Shown here piece after piece: positions 61,921 through 64,000 of a stretch of 64,000 nucleotides of DNA. Made by a program: the position numbers and the translations under genes. Below the pieces are notes generated by a model. The model saw nothing but the letters and a program-made list of their open reading frames with translations. It ran no database searches and was not told where the DNA came from. The stretch's first letter is position 1, and each line of letters starts with the position of its first letter. The stretch comes from Aspidiotus rigidus (taxonomy: Eukaryota > Arthropoda > Insecta > Hemiptera > Diaspididae), in assembly GCA_035079385.1 (NCBI GenBank), contig JAVHKY010000054.1, forward strand, positions 17,588,001 through 17,652,000. The letters are read 5' to 3'.

Positions 61921-62369
61921 CATGGAACATGATTTTCATTTATTTGGCTATGCCAGAAAATTTAATAATACTGCAATATGACCAACTTACAAATTTTTTT
62001 TCAATTTAAAATTTAATTGATCTAAAAGAAGAGAAGAGGTCGTAATTGACCAATACCGGTTGTCCAAACAGGAGTCGTCGGCTTACACACCCATATTTCA
62101 GAGTACAACAGCTACTCCGGAATGACGGTTGGTATATTTTCATTCTCTTTTTTTTTTGACCATCCAGCTACAAAGAAATTGGAAGAAATTTTTGTCACGT
62201 CTTGAATGCATCTTACGACTCTATTACGGATGATGTTTTTGTCGCTAACAAATGTACCTTATTTTGTGGTTGGAATAGGTATGATTTCTATTGATCGTTA
62301 GGATGAAGAAGCTAACTCATTTCCACGCCGGCGTTTTCATGATGGCGGAATGGTAGCTACGACGACACC
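61921..62369. other. No gene recognised
   Basis: Element-Z tail and unique AT-rich DNA before the fourth LRR fragment. Confidence 0.4.
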
Positions 62370-62476
62370 AGCGATGGAGTGTGTGACCCTGAGGAATGGG
62401 ACATACGCAGATGAGAATAGGATCTTTTCTCATCTGCTGGTCCATTGCCCCTGTCTCAAGGAACTAACGTTTACAA
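62370..62476 (+). pseudogene. Leucine-rich-repeat exon fragment, copy L4
   Basis: AGCGATGGAGTGTGTGACCC starts a short copy: ECVTLRNGTYADENRIFSHL, LVHCPCLKELTFT. Ends in unrelated RRRRLQRLL. The preceding Met at 62350 is not part of the shared exon. Confidence 0.55.
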
Positions 62477-62535
62477 GAAGAAGGCGACTCCAACGTCTAC
62501 TGGGTTCAAAGTGCTGTCAATATAACTACCAATAA

Positions 62536-63696
62536 TCGGGTGAAAATAAAACTGTTAACTTCAGTTCCTACTCCAGATAATATTTTCAAAAAGATGATCA
62601 AAATTTTTGTAGAAAACTTTACTTGTGAAGCCAAATTACTTTTTCTCAAGAGATAGACAGAAACAAAAGAGACAAAGAGGAGATTTTATTCTTAAGCCAA
62701 AGTTCTGAACAGAACATCTTTGAGTTCTGTTGAAGGGCCCAACCTAAACCTTTCTAAATTCCACATTGACAACCGAGTACCGAGCATTCGTTCCGTGAGT
62801 AAGTTGATGGATGACGTGATAAGTCGAATATAGAGGCAGTAAATACACCTGTACGACCTGACCCAAACGTTTGGCGTATTATTTATTTAACGTCTGCGCC
62901 TGATTAATTTTGCGGATCGTTTTTCTGAACAATGGCATTACTAGCTAAGAATTATTTTTTTGTTCAAAAATGTAATAGTAATACAAAAAACCACTCTATC
63001 CTATTACTGACCTATATTAGAAAATGACCAAAAAAAAAAAAAAGCTTTTAGACTGAAAAATCCAAATTACGAAAGATAACTCGCTAAATTACGCAGACGC
63101 GATAAACTTTTCTACCAAAAAAAAAAACACCAGTAAATTTACCTAATTTTCACCAAAGTAGGAGTATATTTAACCTAAATTTTTCTGCATATTTTCTCTT
63201 CATAATTTATACAGAAAAAAGAAAAAAAAAAAGTTTTCGTCGAAAATTTTTTCTCTACTCTGGAATTAGCCGAGCTATTTTTACTCGTACTTTCATTATT
63301 TTTTTTCTCCCTCCATCAGTCTTGTCCTTGTCTCTCACTGTCTTTTTATCTTTTGTTGCTCAAAATACCGTATTATATCATTAATTAAATGGCTTTTGCG
63401 GTAATTCCATTTATTTGGGTTTGTCACGTATACAAGTGTACTTCATTGTGTTCTATACGTGCGCTTTCTCTATTGAATGACCCAACGATATTTCTGCGCC
63501 TGGTATTTTCGTATGTCCATTGAATTTGTACGATACTAGACATAAAAGGGATAAGTTTCTTTCAAAATTAGTAGATCTTACTTCTTTCCCAACAGGTCGA
63601 TTTCAAGTGGCGAAACATAAAAATGTTTCCATGACAAAGGAAAAAAAAAATCGTGGTCTGAGCTTTTTTGAGGAAGTATCGAGCTTCATATCATTC
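62536..63696. other. No gene recognised
   Basis: AT-rich with poly-A and poly-T runs (for example 63030-63044, 63118-63128). No domain seen on either strand. Confidence 0.45.
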
Positions 63697-63996
63697 TTAT
63701 GAATGAAAAATTGAAGTGGCGAAATTTTCGGGCCGTAAACTTAGCATTTTATGAGGTAGGAAATTGAAGAACTTCAAGTTCTCTGCTCGCCTACGCCAGT
63801 CAGTAATAGTAAAAATTCTGAAGGGAACAAATTTTTCTTTTTTCTTCTCTTTCAACTTAGCATCAAGGGTACGATATTTATCGTTGACAAATTGAGCACA
63901 CATCCAACTCACACAGTTGATGAAGTAAGCTGAAAATTCTGGAATGCACCAATAAAAGCTTGTATGAAAGTGAAGAATGATGAACAACAAGGACAA
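63697..63996 (-). pseudogene. Possible PLE N-terminal fragment
   Basis: Minus frame contains FVNDKYRTLDAKLKEKKKEK, resembling the FMRDVNEKCRKFEAKLKERK helix of the A1 N-terminal ORF (about 1200-1260). The rest is not alignable. Runs to the window edge. Confidence 0.35.
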
Positions 63997-64000
63997 TTTG

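Overview
The window looks like nuclear DNA of an insect or close arthropod relative. It is AT-rich, intron-like and gene-poor. It carries one convincing host exon: an immunoglobulin exon of the Dpr neuronal cell-surface family at 20820..21042 (- strand) with a clean acceptor and donor. Almost everything else is transposable-element (TE) debris. I see no bacterial operon, tRNA gene or CRISPR array. The species cannot be named from the sequence alone.

The dominant TEs are Penelope-like retroelements (PLEs) that encode reverse transcriptase plus a GIY-YIG endonuclease. I separate five or six sequence families, labelled A-F here for convenience. Family A: 1-2089, 16478-17190, 18258-18540, 26852-27971, 47170-49422. 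Family B: 4826-5566 and 49720-52385, the latter split by an insertion. Family C: 11465-14190, two copies head to head. Family D: 46040-49700, split by a family A copy. Family E 5' pieces: 4095-4771, 45985-46065, 52386-53050. Family F: 5653-7368. Most show the foldback or inverted ends typical of PLEs, and six 3' ends carry a hammerhead-ribozyme-like core. All reading frames are broken. The longest is 487 codons at 50962..52425.

DNA transposons include three related hAT-like elements (23119-24317, 35421-36832, 40549-42609) with near-perfect or perfect 8-bp target duplications. Their AT-rich interior carries mitochondrial-looking sequence: a large-subunit rRNA core in two copies and a COX1 segment in all three. 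A separate nuclear mitochondrial fragment (COX1 start and cytochrome b) lies at about 21820-22350. Other hAT, Harbinger-like and TA-target MITEs are present. One hAT is nested in another, and two hATs sit in series at the same GCCTAAAG target. LINE fragments (R1-like and Jockey-like) lie at 17300-18255, 20150-20690, 32150-33540, 36833-38755 and 54248-58045.

Region by region: 1-7368 is PLE copies plus a FLYWCH/Mutator relic. 7369-11464 has no recognised gene. 11465-14471 is a PLE palindrome plus a MITE. 14472-16477 is empty. 16478-21060 is PLE and LINE pieces, a satellite-bearing repeat (called X) and the Dpr exon. 21080-26812 is intronic repeats, a NUMT and hAT copy 1. 26813-31505 is a large palindrome of element X around a minisatellite element. 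31506-39508 is LINEs, hAT copy 2 and a CT microsatellite. 39872-42617 is a hAT cluster. 42618-45984 is empty apart from a hairpin. 45985-53050 is nested PLEs. 53356-58045 is a tandem segmental duplication joining leucine-rich-repeat exon fragments to LINE pieces. 58085-61920 is minisatellites and AATA-type simple repeats. 61921-64000 holds a fourth leucine-rich-repeat fragment and a possible PLE 5' piece.

The genes do not form a pathway. The biology here is transposon nesting, cargo capture and self-cleaving-RNA-like ends around a neuronal adhesion-gene exon.
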